A stretch of DNA of 64,000 nt from the NCBI RefSeq assembly GCF_028435365.1, contig NZ_JAGTJJ010000021.1, positions 1-64,000 on the forward strand, written 5' to 3'. Position numbers and translations under genes: made by a program. Source of the DNA: Polyangium jinanense (GTDB taxonomy: Bacteria > Myxococcota > Polyangia > Polyangiales > Polyangiaceae). A model generated the notes under the pieces. That model saw only the letters and a program-made list of their open reading frames with translations. It ran no database searches and was not told the origin of the DNA. Positions 1-9,089 of this stretch are shown here, piece after piece (positions within the stretch are counted from its first letter, which is position 1; each line of letters starts with the position of its first letter).

Positions 1-127
1 GGCCATCGTCGCCCACATCGAGGCCCACAACACCGCCGGCAAGGCCTTCGTGTGGACCAAGTCGGCAGATGAGATCCTCGAACGGGTAGCGGTTGCTTGT
101 GAACGTATTTCTAACTCAGGACACTAG
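1..127 (+). mobile_element. IS630-family transposase, C-terminal end (cut by window edge)
   Basis: The frame beginning at base 2 is open from the window edge to a TAG at 125-127 and encodes 41 residues. It contains FVWTKSADEIL followed by a short helix with Cys-Glu-Arg, which is how DDE transposases of the IS630 family usually end, after the last catalytic Glu. Only the tail is visible, so whether the copy is intact cannot be judged. No terminal inverted repeat is obvious in the bases after the stop. It lies next to a broken acetyltransferase, a tRNA fragment and a broken integrase, which fits a mobile-element-rich junction. The family assignment rests on the short C-terminal motif only. Confidence 0.6.
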
Positions 128-129
128 CC

Positions 130-267
130 ATGCCGATTCCGTACGACGACGAAGCTGTGCCGGGGCTCATTTGGACACTTACCTCGTCCGGTGCGCAGAC
201 TGTGGACCTCATACTCAAGGCCGTATCGGCTGAGCTTGCCCGAGAATCGAACGTTGGTAAGAAGTAA
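130..267 (+). CDS. Possible 45-residue ORF, unknown
   Basis: An ATG two bases after the transposase stop opens a 45-codon frame that ends at TAA 265-267. The product begins MPIPYDDEAV and has no motif I recognise. It may be a chance ORF or the remnant of a disrupted gene, because the whole 1-1000 stretch looks decayed. Nothing else is seen between 268 and 356. Confidence 0.15.
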   Translation: MPIPYDDEAVPGLIWTLTSSGAQTVDLILKAVSAELARESNVGKK

Positions 268-356
268 GTGACGCGGAGGCCTCGGCCTGACGGTGGTCGG
301 TTGCGGGAAGGGGCCATCCCAGAGGGGACAGCGACCACTTATCCCTATAAGCCCGG

Positions 357-963
357 CTACGCCCTGCCACCACCTGTCCCGCGAAGGCCGGCTTCCGGCA
401 AGTTCGGCAGCACCTTGAACACCCCCGGGTGATCCGGATCGTCCACGCGCGCCGTACGGGTCTCCAGCAGGAGATGCAGGTAGCCCTCGGCTCCGCCGGG
501 CGGGGTGACCTCGAACCCGAGCGGCGTCCAGCGGTCGATGTCGCGCTGGGAGGCATACGGGAGGATGGCGACGGTGCAGCCTGGCGCCAGCGTGTCGCAG
601 AGGCGGCGCACGAGGGCGAGGTCGATGTTGCGGCCCTCGTACGCGGGGTCGATGACGAGCTCGCTGATGTAGAGGGCGTCGTTGCCGCCGCCCTCTAGGT
701 ATTCGTCATTGGGCAGTCTCGTTCTCGAAGAAGATGTCGTGGAGCGCCTCGGGATCTGCGTTGTCGGCGTCGAGCACGTGGAGGAGGGGTACGTTGAGGT
801 CGAGGGCGCTGCTGATGTGGATGCGGGCGACGCGCGCGTGGCCGATGCGGGCGGGGTTGGGGGCGGCGGCGTCGGGGAAGATGTCGATGGAGAATCAGGT
901 GACGAGGCCGGAGGAGGCGTTGGGCTCGCTGAGGGGGATGTCGGCGGAGACGTGCATGCGCAT
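357..963 (-). pseudogene. GNAT-type acetyltransferase remnant (stop plus frameshift)
   Basis: On the minus strand a plausible start at 961-963 reads MRMHVSADIPLSEPNASS, then meets an in-frame TGA at 895-897. The same frame continues with credible protein to about 706-708, where it stops at NETAQ. The neighbouring frame then takes over with ALYISELVIDPAYEGRNI and continues with PLGFEV to a stop at 357. The pattern of ELVIDPAYEGRNID followed by a predicted helix and a late PLGFE is typical of the acetyl-CoA binding core and last strands of GNAT N-acetyltransferases. At least one nonsense and one frameshift change are needed, so the gene is almost certainly dead. The substrate cannot be guessed. 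Confidence 0.6.
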
Positions 964-1021
964 GGGGCCCTCCCGTGGATCAATGTGGGGAGGCTTGCAC
1001 AGGTTTGTCGGCGGGGTCAAG

Positions 1022-1044
1022 TGGTGCGGTGAGAGGGACTCGAA
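1022..1044 (-). other. tRNA 3'-end fragment, candidate integrase attachment site
   Basis: Read on the minus strand, the 23 bases have the exact layout of a tRNA 3' end: T-loop TTCGAGT, T-stem 3' strand CCCTC, acceptor strand TCACCGC, discriminator A and encoded CCA. Upstream of the T-loop the sequence no longer pairs: the five bases that should read GAGGG read ACTCG, and no D or anticodon arm follows. A partial tRNA that begins at the T-loop and runs to CCA is the usual footprint of tyrosine-recombinase integration. The integrase remnant at 4672-5652 is a natural partner. The second copy would lie outside the window. Confidence 0.5.
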
Positions 1045-1156
1045 CGAGTGTGTGGAGTAGCGTCGGAGGTGGGAGGTTGTTGCTTACGGCGAGAGCCCAA
1101 GTTGGCAGACTAGACGCTGTAAGAGTTGTGTGATAGGTGACTCAGACTGGCGCGCC

Positions 1157-1969
1157 ATGATTCCGAAGCAATCCCAGATTGAACTTCCGCTGCTGCAAGT
1201 CCTCGCAAGGTTTCCGGGAGGGGAGGCCAAGCCCAGCGACGTCTACCCACTGCTGGAGAAGCGATTCCCAAACTTGACCAAGGAAGACCTTGTCGAGCAG
1301 CTGGAGTCAGGGAGTTCTAAGTGGACAAATCGAGTTCAATGGGTCCGGCAGAGCCTGATCACCAAGGGCGAGATGTCGAGTCCGCGTCGTGGAGTATGGG
1401 CCATCACGGATCAGGGGCGCGCAAGGCTGGCTGCCAACAATTCTGGCGCAGGCACCGAGCCGGCAAATCCGTTGAATCTTATGGCTCTTCAGGATGAGTA
1501 TCTCACTCAATTCAAGGACAATCTCCTAGAAAGGCTGATCGCACTTACACCGGAGCAGTTTGAGCATTTTGCAAAGAAGTTATTGGAGGCATACGGTTTC
1601 CTCAACATGAAAGTCACCACCGTGTCCCATGATGGCGGAATTGACGGGCATGGCTTGTTAAAGGTTGGTCTTGCCACTATGAACGTCGCGTTCCAATGCA
1701 AGCGATGGCAGACCAGTGTGCCCCGCCCAGAGGTCGACAAATTCCGTGGCGCCATTCAGGGGGAGTTCGAGCAGGGACTGTTCTTCACCACGTCCGAATT
1801 TACCGAAGGTGCCAAGGGGGCATCTGTAAAGCGCGGTGCTGTGCCCATCATTCTGCTGGATGGCGAGAGCATCGTGGGATTAATGATCGAAAAGCAGTTC
1901 GGCGTACGCCGCAAACCCCTGGAGCTCTACTTCGACGAAGTTGACCGCTTGTTCGTGGATCGAGACTGA
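1157..1969 (+). CDS. mrr: Mrr-type restriction endonuclease
   Basis: The product is about 270 residues and intact. It has an N-terminal winged-helix part (IELPLLQVLARFPGG and on), like the Mrr_N domain, followed by a PD-(D/E)xK-type Mrr catalytic core. The core signature is visible as AYGF, GGIDGHG (catalytic Asp) and FQCKRW (the Q-x-K of the Mrr variant), with a downstream TTSEFTEGAK segment typical of the family. Mrr enzymes cut foreign, usually methylated, DNA. A GTG at 1130 in the same frame is an alternative start, but the ATG at 1157 places the N-terminus where Mrr homologues begin. The stop is 11 bases before the broken HNH-STAND gene, so the two were probably one defence operon. Base composition is lower in GC than the rest of the window, suggesting transfer. 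Confidence 0.85.
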   Translation: MIPKQSQIELPLLQVLARFPGGEAKPSDVYPLLEKRFPNLTKEDLVEQLESGSSKWTNRVQWVRQSLITKGEMSSPRRGVWAITDQGRARLAANNSGAGTEPANPLNLMALQDEYLTQFKDNLLERLIALTPEQFEHFAKKLLEAYGFLNMKVTTVSHDGGIDGHGLLKVGLATMNVAFQCKRWQTSVPRPEVDKFRGAIQGEFEQGLFFTTSEFTEGAKGASVKRGAVPIILLDGESIVGLMIEKQFGVRRKPLELYFDEVDRLFVDRD

Positions 1970-1980
1970 GGATTACGAGG

Positions 1981-4570
1981 ATGTCCGCGCGAGACGACTT
2001 CAGCGAGGCTACAAAGCGGATCCTCGCGGGCCGAGTTGGAAACATCTGCTCAAATCCAGACTGCAGGGCACTGACCACCGCGCCACACACAGATCCTGGT
2101 CGTATGGTTAACGTTGGGGTTGCCGCACATATTGCGGCGGCAGCGCAGGGCGGCCCTCGCTTTGATGACACGCAGACGCCGGAGCAGCGCGCATCGCCCG
2201 AGAACGGAATCTGGTTGTGTCAGACCTGTGCGAAGATAATCGATAGCGACACCGCGGCGTACTCAGTGGAGTTGCTGCGTCAGTGGAAGAACTGGGCCGA
2301 AGAGGCGGCGTCGTCCAGAGTCGGTAAGACTGAACATGGCCGACAGAACGTGCGACCTATTTCGCGCTTCTACGGCATACCCATCGATAGCCTTGGGGAT
2401 GGTCTAATAGGTCGCGATAAGGATCTCGATTCATTGCACGCCCAGATCCAGGCGTCCGTCAGTCTCAGCGGAGGACGAGTCTTTGTTCATGGTGGGGGGG
2501 TATCGGCAAGACCCGCCTTGCGGTTGAGTACGGCTTGCGTTATGCGGACTACTACTCAGGCGGCGTATTCTATTCGATGGTGTTGGAGCGGGGGCCGATT
2601 CACGTGTTGGCCGAGTCTGGCCGTAGAGTGTTCCCCGACGAGCCCTTGGAACAAGATGAGGTGGCTGCGGCAGCTTTTTTTCGCTGGCTTGGGACGGAAA
2701 GATAGGTCCACGGCTGATTATTCTGGATGATATTTGGGGAGAGGTAGAGGAGGTAGTCGAGCGGTATGCAAAGCCGACAGATCGGCGTGGAAGAATACTC
2801 TGGCCTCTGACGCCAGACTTGAACGTGCGTGTACTAATTACCACGCGTCTTCGCCATCTGCCGTTTGCGCTGCCCTTCGAGGTCTGCGCGCTGGACGCCG
2901 ACGCCGCGATAGCACTTCTCCTCTGTCGAAGCGGCCGCTCGTGGCTCGACACTGACGAGCAGGCGGCCGCTCGAGCATTGGCGGTACGGGACTTGGGAGG
3001 ACATCCTCTCGCACTGTCTATCGCGGGAGCATATCTGCGTCGCGTGGGGCGGAGTGTGTCAATCTCAATGTACAGGCTAAGGCTCGACGAGCGGGGCTTG
3101 ACGGAGGCGCTTGAGGACGCAGCCAAGCACGCAGGTGCGTCGATATTCGATCACGACTACTCGATTGCAAGGACGTACGCGTTGAGTATGCAACTACTCT
3201 CGCGTGGTGAGGAGCCCGTAGACGAACGCGCACGCATGCTGTTCCCGCTGCTTGCGTGCCTGGCGCCCGGGACTCCAATCGATAGTCTGCTCACCAGACG
3301 TGTCGCTCAGGCGCACGGGGACGAGGGAGATGTTGAGGCACTTGCACTTGCAGTGGCAAGACTTGTGGAGTTGTCACTACTCGATCCGGCACGTGGGTCG
3401 TTGGATGGAGATGTGGTTATACATCCAATTGTGGCAGATTATGTTCGCTGGTTTGTGGGTGGGGAGCGCTTCCGAACAGGGTTGACGGTGGTCGTTCGAG
3501 CGGTGAACCAATTGTTTCCGCCGTCTCCTGAACATTTCTGGCAAATTCTTACTGCGCGTGCCGATTCGAAAACGGAGTTGTTGTCCCCGGCGCGTGAGGC
3601 GCACGCCAGGGCAGTGTTTTCGCGAGCCGAACTGCTGGCCACTCAAGGTGAGCGAAGCGCGCTTGGTATTGCGCTGGGCGACTTGTGTTTCGTACGGTGC
3701 GAAGTGGACGAGGCCCGCAATTATTATAGGTGCGCGCTTGAGAGCCGCGAGCAATCTGTCGCTGCGCAGGTAGACGAAGATGCGCAGGTAGACGAAGATG
3801 CGCAAGTGGAAATGTTGTCGGTCGCACATGGTCGGCTGGGGAATCTGCACCTATTTGCTGGCCAGGTCAGGGATGCGTTACAAGCATATCAGCGTGCTTT
3901 GTCCCTAATCGAGGAGCAGCTTGTATCCGACCCCGCGAATGGTCGCTGGCTTGGTCGGATGGTGGTTCATCTCATGTTAGTCGGCGACGCGTCTCGTGCT
4001 TGTGGTGATACTTCAGCCGCTATGGATGCATACGGCCGAAGTTTCGATGTCGCGCGCACTTGCTAGATGCGCTTGAGTACAACCATCTTGAGTGGCGGGG
4101 CCTCACGTGTATCGGCAGCCGACTGGCGTCTGCTTACCACGAGAGCGGGCGCTTGTTGGATGCTTTACGAAGCCAGCAGGCCACTCTGGAAATTACTCAG
4201 ATGCTATGCGAGCAGTCTCCGGGTAACGAGCTGCTGCAAGAAGACCTCGGAAGGGAATTTTCAGAAGATCGGTACCATTCAGCATGAATTGGGTAACAAC
4301 TCTGTAACATTGATGTCGTTCTTGCAGTCGCTTCACATATTCGAACGGTTGTATGCGTTGGACCCGAATAGTCCCATGAGGCAGGCCAACGTTGCGTCAT
4401 CGTGCTACAACGTGGCGCTATGTCGACTCAAGGAGGAGCCTTCGGTCATGCCTCAAGTGCGCCCGATGCTGGAACGTGCGCAGCGTTTTCTTCGCACATT
4501 GGCATCGACCAACCGGCTCGATCGTGAGCGCTTGCAGCTGCTTGAGCAGGTGGACGATATGCTCTCATAG
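1981..4570 (+). pseudogene. HNH-like / STAND NTPase / TPR protein, broken by four frameshifts
   Basis: Pieces in successive frames assemble into one protein of roughly 860 residues. The N-terminus (about residues 1-110) is an HNH-like zinc domain with CSNPDC, GVAAHI and WLCQTCAK. It is followed by an NB-ARC/STAND ATPase whose Walker A (GGGIGKTRLAVEYGL) and Walker B (RLIILDDIW) are read in different frames. The helical sensor region (VLITTRLRHLPF) and a long TPR-like C-terminus follow. The frame breaks fall in the G run at 2494-2500, near 2691-2693, near 4058-4061 and in the T run at 4258-4261. Three would be repaired by adding one base and one by removing one. STAND proteins of this design sense phage products in antiviral systems. 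Real decay or homopolymer sequencing errors are both possible. Confidence 0.75.
3764..3799 (+). repeat. Tandem 18-bp repeat in the TPR-linker region
   Basis: The 18-base unit gcgcaggtagacgaagat occurs twice back to back and begins a third, diverged copy at 3800. It encodes AQVDED repeated in frame inside the broken STAND gene, so it adds six residues per unit without shifting the frame. Confidence 0.85.
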
Positions 4571-4671
4571 CTCGACGCTGGACGAGCACATTCGGTGCCC
4601 ACCACCTTTTCGCGCTGTGCTACACTTCACCCCTCGCAGTTCGGCTGGGATGACCGGGAAAGGACCCGATC

Positions 4672-5652
4672 ATGCCAATCCGGAAAGTCAACCGCCGCGG
4701 GGAAACCCGGCTGTTCATTGACATCCGCTACAAGACGAAAGACGGACAGCGGGCGAGGTACCGCAAGGATGCCCAAGTCCAGACGCTCCCCGGCGCTCGT
4801 GCCGAGGAGAAACGCGTCCTTCTGAACCTCGCCCGCTTCGGCACCCCGTATGCGCCCGAGGACGACGTTCCCGCGCCGCCGGCACCATCCCCCGCCGGCT
4901 CCCCTCCCACCCCATCCACCACCCCCGCCCTCCCCACGAAGACCTTCTCCGAAGTCGTCAGCGAATACCGCTCCACCTTCATGCTGACCGACCTCAAGGT
5001 CACCACCCGCTGAGGCTACGCGCTCGTCCTCGACCGCCACCTCCTCCCGACCTTCGGCGATCTCCCCATCGTCCAGGTCGACCGCTCCGCGGCCGCCGAG
5101 CTCGACCTCGCGCTCTCCAAGCAGGACCGCGCCCGCACCACGCGAAACAACGTGCAGATCGTCCTCCGATCCGTGCTGCGTTTCGCGACGAGCCGCGGCT
5201 ACCTCGCGGGCTTGCCCCCCGCATTGCCTCGACTCAAACCCGCGGAAAAGAGCATCCTCGAAATCCTTTCCGAAAGGGACATCGACACGATTCTCGCCTC
5301 CGCGGTCCCCTCCCAGCGCCTCGCGTTTGCGCTCATGGCGTACGCCGGCCTTCGCCCCAACGAAGTCCGCGCGTTACGTCGGCGCGACGTGCTCCTCCCC
5401 GGGACAAACGGCGAAGCGCAAGGCGGCTTCCTCAGCGTGCGCGAAGGCCGCTCCTACGGCGAAACGCACACGCCGAAGACGGGGCAACGCGAGATTCCCA
5501 TGACGGCCCCGCTCGCGCGGCTCCTCGAGCACGTGGAGCGCGGGCCGAAGGATGGGCGTGTCGCGCTCAACCAGCAGGGCAAACCGTGGGGGCAGTACGG
5601 ACTCACGCAAGCCTTCGAGCGCGGAACCCAGCGTTTCTTGGAGGGGCGGTAG
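4672..5652 (+). pseudogene. Tyrosine recombinase (phage integrase) remnant
   Basis: A single frame carries an integrase interrupted by TGA at 5011-5013, just after KVTTR. The first 113 residues are the arm-binding part (MPIRKVNRRGETRLFIDIRY) and a proline-rich linker. After the stop the core-binding domain continues (LVLDRHLLPTFGDLPI), and the catalytic domain begins with YAGLRPNEVRALRRRDV, which contains the first catalytic Arg. The frame then ends at 5650-5652, before the His-x-x-Arg box and the catalytic Tyr, so no active recombinase can be made even if the TGA were read through. It is the likely enzyme that once used the tRNA-like site at 1022-1044. Confidence 0.85.
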
Positions 5653-5807
5653 AAGAGAGAGGTGCCTTTGGGGAGGGGCATGGTCGACTTCCACGGCGCG
5701 AACATGCGCTGCGATGTTGGCTGTACCACGCGCGTAGAGATCCGAGCGAAAGGTTCTGCGATTCTTCCCATTTGCTGATAAGACGATGGAGAGCCGAGGC
5801 GAGGTTC

Positions 5808-6851
5808 ATGGCGACCGACGATGCGAGCAGCGGCGGGGCGTTGCGCCCCTTGATCTACGGGCTTTTGCTGAGCTGCACCGCGTGCGCGCCGGCAGAACGG
5901 GCGCGGATTTCGGAGAGCCCACACGCGATGGCATCGGCTTCCGCTTCACCATCCGCTCCCCCGCCCATGGCCGCGACCTCCCCACCGCCCGCGGCTGCTG
6001 CGTCGCAACAGGCTCAGCCCCAGATGAAGCCCGAAGACTGCCCCGAGGGAACGGTATTCATCCCCGGCGGCAAGCTGACGCTGACCGTGGAGCCGACCCC
6101 GCGGTCCCTCGAGACGTCATCGTTTTGCATCGACAGAACCGAGGTCACGGCCCGCGCCTATCGCGCCTGCGTCGCCGACCCCGCGCGTGCATGCACGCCT
6201 GCGGAGGCGACCGAATATCACAAGAACGGCACGATCTATGTGCCGCGCAAGCCGTACTGCAATCCCGGCAGCGCGGAGGAGCTCTTGGAACACCCCGTCA
6301 CCTGCATGACCTGGCAACAGGCTGAGCATTATTGCAGCTCGCTCGGCAGGCGATTGCCCACGCAGGAAGAGTGGGAGATGGCCGCCCGCGGGCCGGATGG
6401 CCGGATGTACCCCTGGGGGACTGAATTGCCCACCCATCGACACGCGAACCTTTGCGGGCCGGAGTGTGCCCAGAGGTTCAGCCGCCGCTTGCCGATCCGA
6501 TGGTGGCCCGCATTCGATACGTCGGATGGATCGCCTTCCACGGCGCCGGTCGGGGCATTTTCTCTGGATGCGAGCGCGTTCGGCGTGCGTGATCTCTACG
6601 GCAACGTTTCGGAGTGGACTGCGACGGTCACGTGTTACAGTGAAGGGAAATGCAACGAGCCATCTTCGGATGGTGAGCGCATCGTCATCATGGGAGAAGG
6701 GTGGCGCAGCATCGGTGCGGACCGCGTCCCCTGGTACCCAGTGAACGTGACACGGCCCGAAACGCGAGGTGCGGATCTCGGGTTTCGCTGTGCGTTCGGG
6801 CCCGCACCTGGTCCCATCAGAACCCCGGACTCCTCCGCAGCGCGTCCATGA
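5808..6851 (+). CDS. FGE-fold (SUMF1-like) lipoprotein, probably non-catalytic
   Basis: The 347-residue product starts at the ATG at 5808, preceded by AGGCGAGG. Residues 1-25 look like a lipoprotein signal ending LLLSC. An Ala/Pro/Ser-rich spacer follows (about 40-75), then an FGE-sulfatase/C-lectin fold: GTVFIPGG, CIDRTEVTARAYRAC, PVTCMTWQQAEHYC, GRRLPTQEEWEMAARG, YPWG, GVRDLYGNVSEWT and GFRCAF. The segment that should carry the two active-site cysteines of formylglycine-generating enzyme (RGGSW to C..YRC) reads GEGWRSIGADRVPWYP and lacks both. A structural or ligand-binding role at the envelope is therefore more likely than sulfatase activation. Its last 35 bases overlap the end of the convergent gene at 6817-8358. 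Confidence 0.8.
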   Translation: MATDDASSGGALRPLIYGLLLSCTACAPAERARISESPHAMASASASPSAPPPMAATSPPPAAAASQQAQPQMKPEDCPEGTVFIPGGKLTLTVEPTPRSLETSSFCIDRTEVTARAYRACVADPARACTPAEATEYHKNGTIYVPRKPYCNPGSAEELLEHPVTCMTWQQAEHYCSSLGRRLPTQEEWEMAARGPDGRMYPWGTELPTHRHANLCGPECAQRFSRRLPIRWWPAFDTSDGSPSTAPVGAFSLDASAFGVRDLYGNVSEWTATVTCYSEGKCNEPSSDGERIVIMGEGWRSIGADRVPWYPVNVTRPETRGADLGFRCAFGPAPGPIRTPDSSAARP

Positions 6852-8358
6852 GCATGGCCCCGCAGAAGAGCTGGTGCACCTGCTGCGCGAGGTCTTCCCA
6901 GTTCGAGTACGTGTTTGGAAGAATGGGGAGCCACGAATGCTCGGGCAGCACTGCGACCGTGCGGTGCGCCGTGCTCGCGACATAGGCATGGTCCCGGGGC
7001 GGAGGTTTGCCTAGAAGCGCTTGATGAACGGGCACGAAGGCTCCTGCACTCGTTCCGTAGATGCGGATCACCTTCTCCTCGTGCTTCTCGCCCACCGAGG
7101 CCCAGTTCACGGCGTGCGCTGCGAGGGCAGCGACGCGGTGGCGAGGTATGTCGAAGCAATAGACTTCGCGCAGCGTGTTTCTGTAAAACGGGTGTGCTTT
7201 GTTCTCGTCTCGCGCCAGGAAATAGGCGAGCTGTTCGTTTCCCGAGCTGAACGACGCGAGCGCCACGCGGCCAACGTGTTGCACGGGGGGACGGAAAAGC
7301 CCAGCCGCACGGAAGCAAAAGGATTGGATCGCCTCGAGCAGCTCCTCCAGGAGAGTCGCATTCACGCAGTCGCCGACTTCACGGCTGTCCTTCAAACGCG
7401 CGTCGCCAACGGGTATGACCAGTACCAGTTGCTTCTGCGAGGCTGCGATCTGGTAGAGGAGACCACGTGAGTAGGTCTTCAGCGGATCCTCGCGGTAGTT
7501 GAGATAGGAGTACACCGAAATATAAAGGTAGTTCCAGCCGAACGGATAATCCTGGAAAGAATCACCAGCATTGTGCTCCTCGAAATTCTGATTGAGGAGA
7601 TGCGTCAAGTAGACGAGAAATGGCGTGGGGCCTGCGTCGACGGTGCGCCGCAAGGATCTGGGCCAGCTCACCAGAAATGCCTTGGGCAGCGATCCTTCCT
7701 GCTTGCGCTCGAGGATGAAATCGGTCGTTTGCGGTGAATACCGCCCGCGCGTGAAGCTGAGCGGGGGCACCACCAAGGGGGGGTGGGGCTCTCGCCCGGG
7801 TGGCGGCGTGACCAGCGTGGTCGTCGTGCCGAGGATCTCGGGCGTGACCAGGCTGAACTCACCATTGGGGAGCGTGGGCGTGGACCAGGACGTTGGCTCT
7901 CCCGGTGGTAACCACCTGCCGTCGGCGTTCTTAACCCATTTGTCAGCGTTCGCCTTGAGTGCCTCGAAAGCTTCCTGCGTCCTGTCCCGGAAGATGGACA
8001 GATGAAACAGGATCACCGTGACGGTATGCATCCCCCAGGTCCGCTCCGGGCCCGCTGGGCCTTCCATGACGAACGTCCCCTCGACGAAGAAGAATGCGGG
8101 CGACGCCCCGGCTGGGATGAGCGCGCCGTTCGAATCGGCCTTGAATGCCCCCTCGGCGGCCCAGTACTGAGGCGCCGCCGGCGTCCCGCGAATGATGATC
8201 GAATCGAGCTGGCTGGCCGATGGAACGGCAAAGGACCACTTCATCCCGTCCGCTTGGGCCGGCGAAAAGGTCTTGCCGCCATCGATGGAAAATTCGAACC
8301 GACAACCGCCGACGATGTTTCCCTTTCGATCGGCGGCCATGAGAACGATGACATCCAT
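6817..8358 (-). CDS. Unknown protein with alpha/beta-hydrolase-like C-terminus
   Basis: The product has 513 residues. The N-terminal third is beta-rich (MDVIVLMAADRKGNIVGG, DGGKTFSP) and the middle is Pro/Thr-rich. The C-terminal half looks like an alpha/beta hydrolase: strand GRVALA, a nucleophile-elbow-like SFSSGNEQLAYFL, a possible acid at CFDIPRHR, a second strand plus Ser motif IRIYGTSAGAFVP, and a possible catalytic His in PEHSWLPIL. The elbow is not a canonical G-x-S-x-G, so catalysis is uncertain. No signal peptide or membrane segment is seen. It is encoded 9 bases after 8368-8775 and was probably co-translated with it. Lipase-like T6SS effectors are a possible comparison because a VgrG island lies nearby, but nothing in the sequence proves that. 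Confidence 0.6.
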   Translation of the reverse strand: MDVIVLMAADRKGNIVGGCRFEFSIDGGKTFSPAQADGMKWSFAVPSASQLDSIIIRGTPAAPQYWAAEGAFKADSNGALIPAGASPAFFFVEGTFVMEGPAGPERTWGMHTVTVILFHLSIFRDRTQEAFEALKANADKWVKNADGRWLPPGEPTSWSTPTLPNGEFSLVTPEILGTTTTLVTPPPGREPHPPLVVPPLSFTRGRYSPQTTDFILERKQEGSLPKAFLVSWPRSLRRTVDAGPTPFLVYLTHLLNQNFEEHNAGDSFQDYPFGWNYLYISVYSYLNYREDPLKTYSRGLLYQIAASQKQLVLVIPVGDARLKDSREVGDCVNATLLEELLEAIQSFCFRAAGLFRPPVQHVGRVALASFSSGNEQLAYFLARDENKAHPFYRNTLREVYCFDIPRHRVAALAAHAVNWASVGEKHEEKVIRIYGTSAGAFVPVHQALLGKPPPRDHAYVASTAHRTVAVLPEHSWLPILPNTYSNWEDLAQQVHQLFCGAMLMDALRRSPGF

Positions 8359-8367
8359 GCTGGGATC

Positions 8368-8775
8368 TCACTCCTCGTCCGGCGGAAGGACCGTGATCGC
8401 CCGGGCAACGGAGCCCGCGTCTTCGTTGATGAACGCCGCGCAGAGCGCATCGATCCTCATTCGCAGACGCGGCGCGTGCCGTGCATGCTCGGTACCGATG
8501 CTGATCTCGTGGTCGACCGTCGGGGGGAAGCGCGTGAAATCGATCCGCCGCCGGCCGTCGACTTGCATGCCCTCGGGACCGACGTCGAGAGCGCCGGCCA
8601 CCTCGCCGGACGAATCACGCACCCGGATCTCGACGACATCGCGTTCGCTCGGCAGAAGCGCGGAGTACCAGTGGAAGCGGGGGATCAGGCAGATGACCTG
8701 GCCCTTCTGGTTCGGCGCGACGTAAATGGAGCGCTGGTGAGGCGGGGGGCGAGGGTCCGACGGGTCGTTCGGCAT
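8368..8775 (-). CDS. Hypothetical protein, 135 residues
   Basis: This is the first gene of a two-gene minus-strand unit with the hydrolase-like protein, separated from it by 9 bases. The product begins MPNDPSDPRPPPHQRS and is predicted mostly beta (IYVAPNQKGQVICLIPRFHWYS, EIRVRDSSGEV). It has no signal peptide, cysteine pair or membrane segment. I do not recognise a family. The pairing suggests a chaperone, immunity or accessory role for the hydrolase-like product, which is inference. Confidence 0.6.
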   Translation of the reverse strand: MPNDPSDPRPPPHQRSIYVAPNQKGQVICLIPRFHWYSALLPSERDVVEIRVRDSSGEVAGALDVGPEGMQVDGRRRIDFTRFPPTVDHEISIGTEHARHAPRLRMRIDALCAAFINEDAGSVARAITVLPPDEE

Positions 8776-9089
8776 GCACGTGCAAGGTACGCCAAATAGG
8801 GTCTGGCATACAAGGACTCCTCGCCTGGGCTGGGCCGATGAGCTTCCATATCCGACAGCTCACAGTCGCGCCTTCGGAACCTTGATCCTCCTCGGCCGGG
8901 GCGGGCGCACAAAAGCACTTGACATTCGCGAAACCCTTTTGTGTTTCCTGGTCCTCGATACCGCTTCACGCATCCAGCGTCGGACCGGCCGCGGGGCGCG
9001 CAGCAGGAAATCAACGGTTGCTAGGACGAGCAGATGGTTTCGGCTATTGTTAGGCTGTCCGCCAGGCGGCGAGCCGTGGCGGAAGGTGC
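8776..9089 (+). promoter_or_regulatory. Divergent intergenic region with a candidate sigma-70-like promoter
   Basis: The 314 bases separate the minus-strand pair from the kinase operon and contain no credible gene. A perfect TTGACA lies at 8919-8924, followed after 17 bases by a weak TGTTTC at 8942-8947, oriented toward the kinase with a leader of about 140 bases. The -35 is convincing and the -10 is poor, so this is only a candidate. No clear terminator or riboswitch-like structure is seen. Confidence 0.3.

Noticed and set aside
1022..1044. An intact tRNA gene on the minus strand
   Set aside because: Only the T-loop to CCA part is present; D, anticodon and acceptor 5' arms are absent and the T-stem does not pair.
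4672..5652. Active integrase by stop-codon readthrough
   Set aside because: Even with readthrough the protein ends before the His-x-x-Arg box and the catalytic Tyr.
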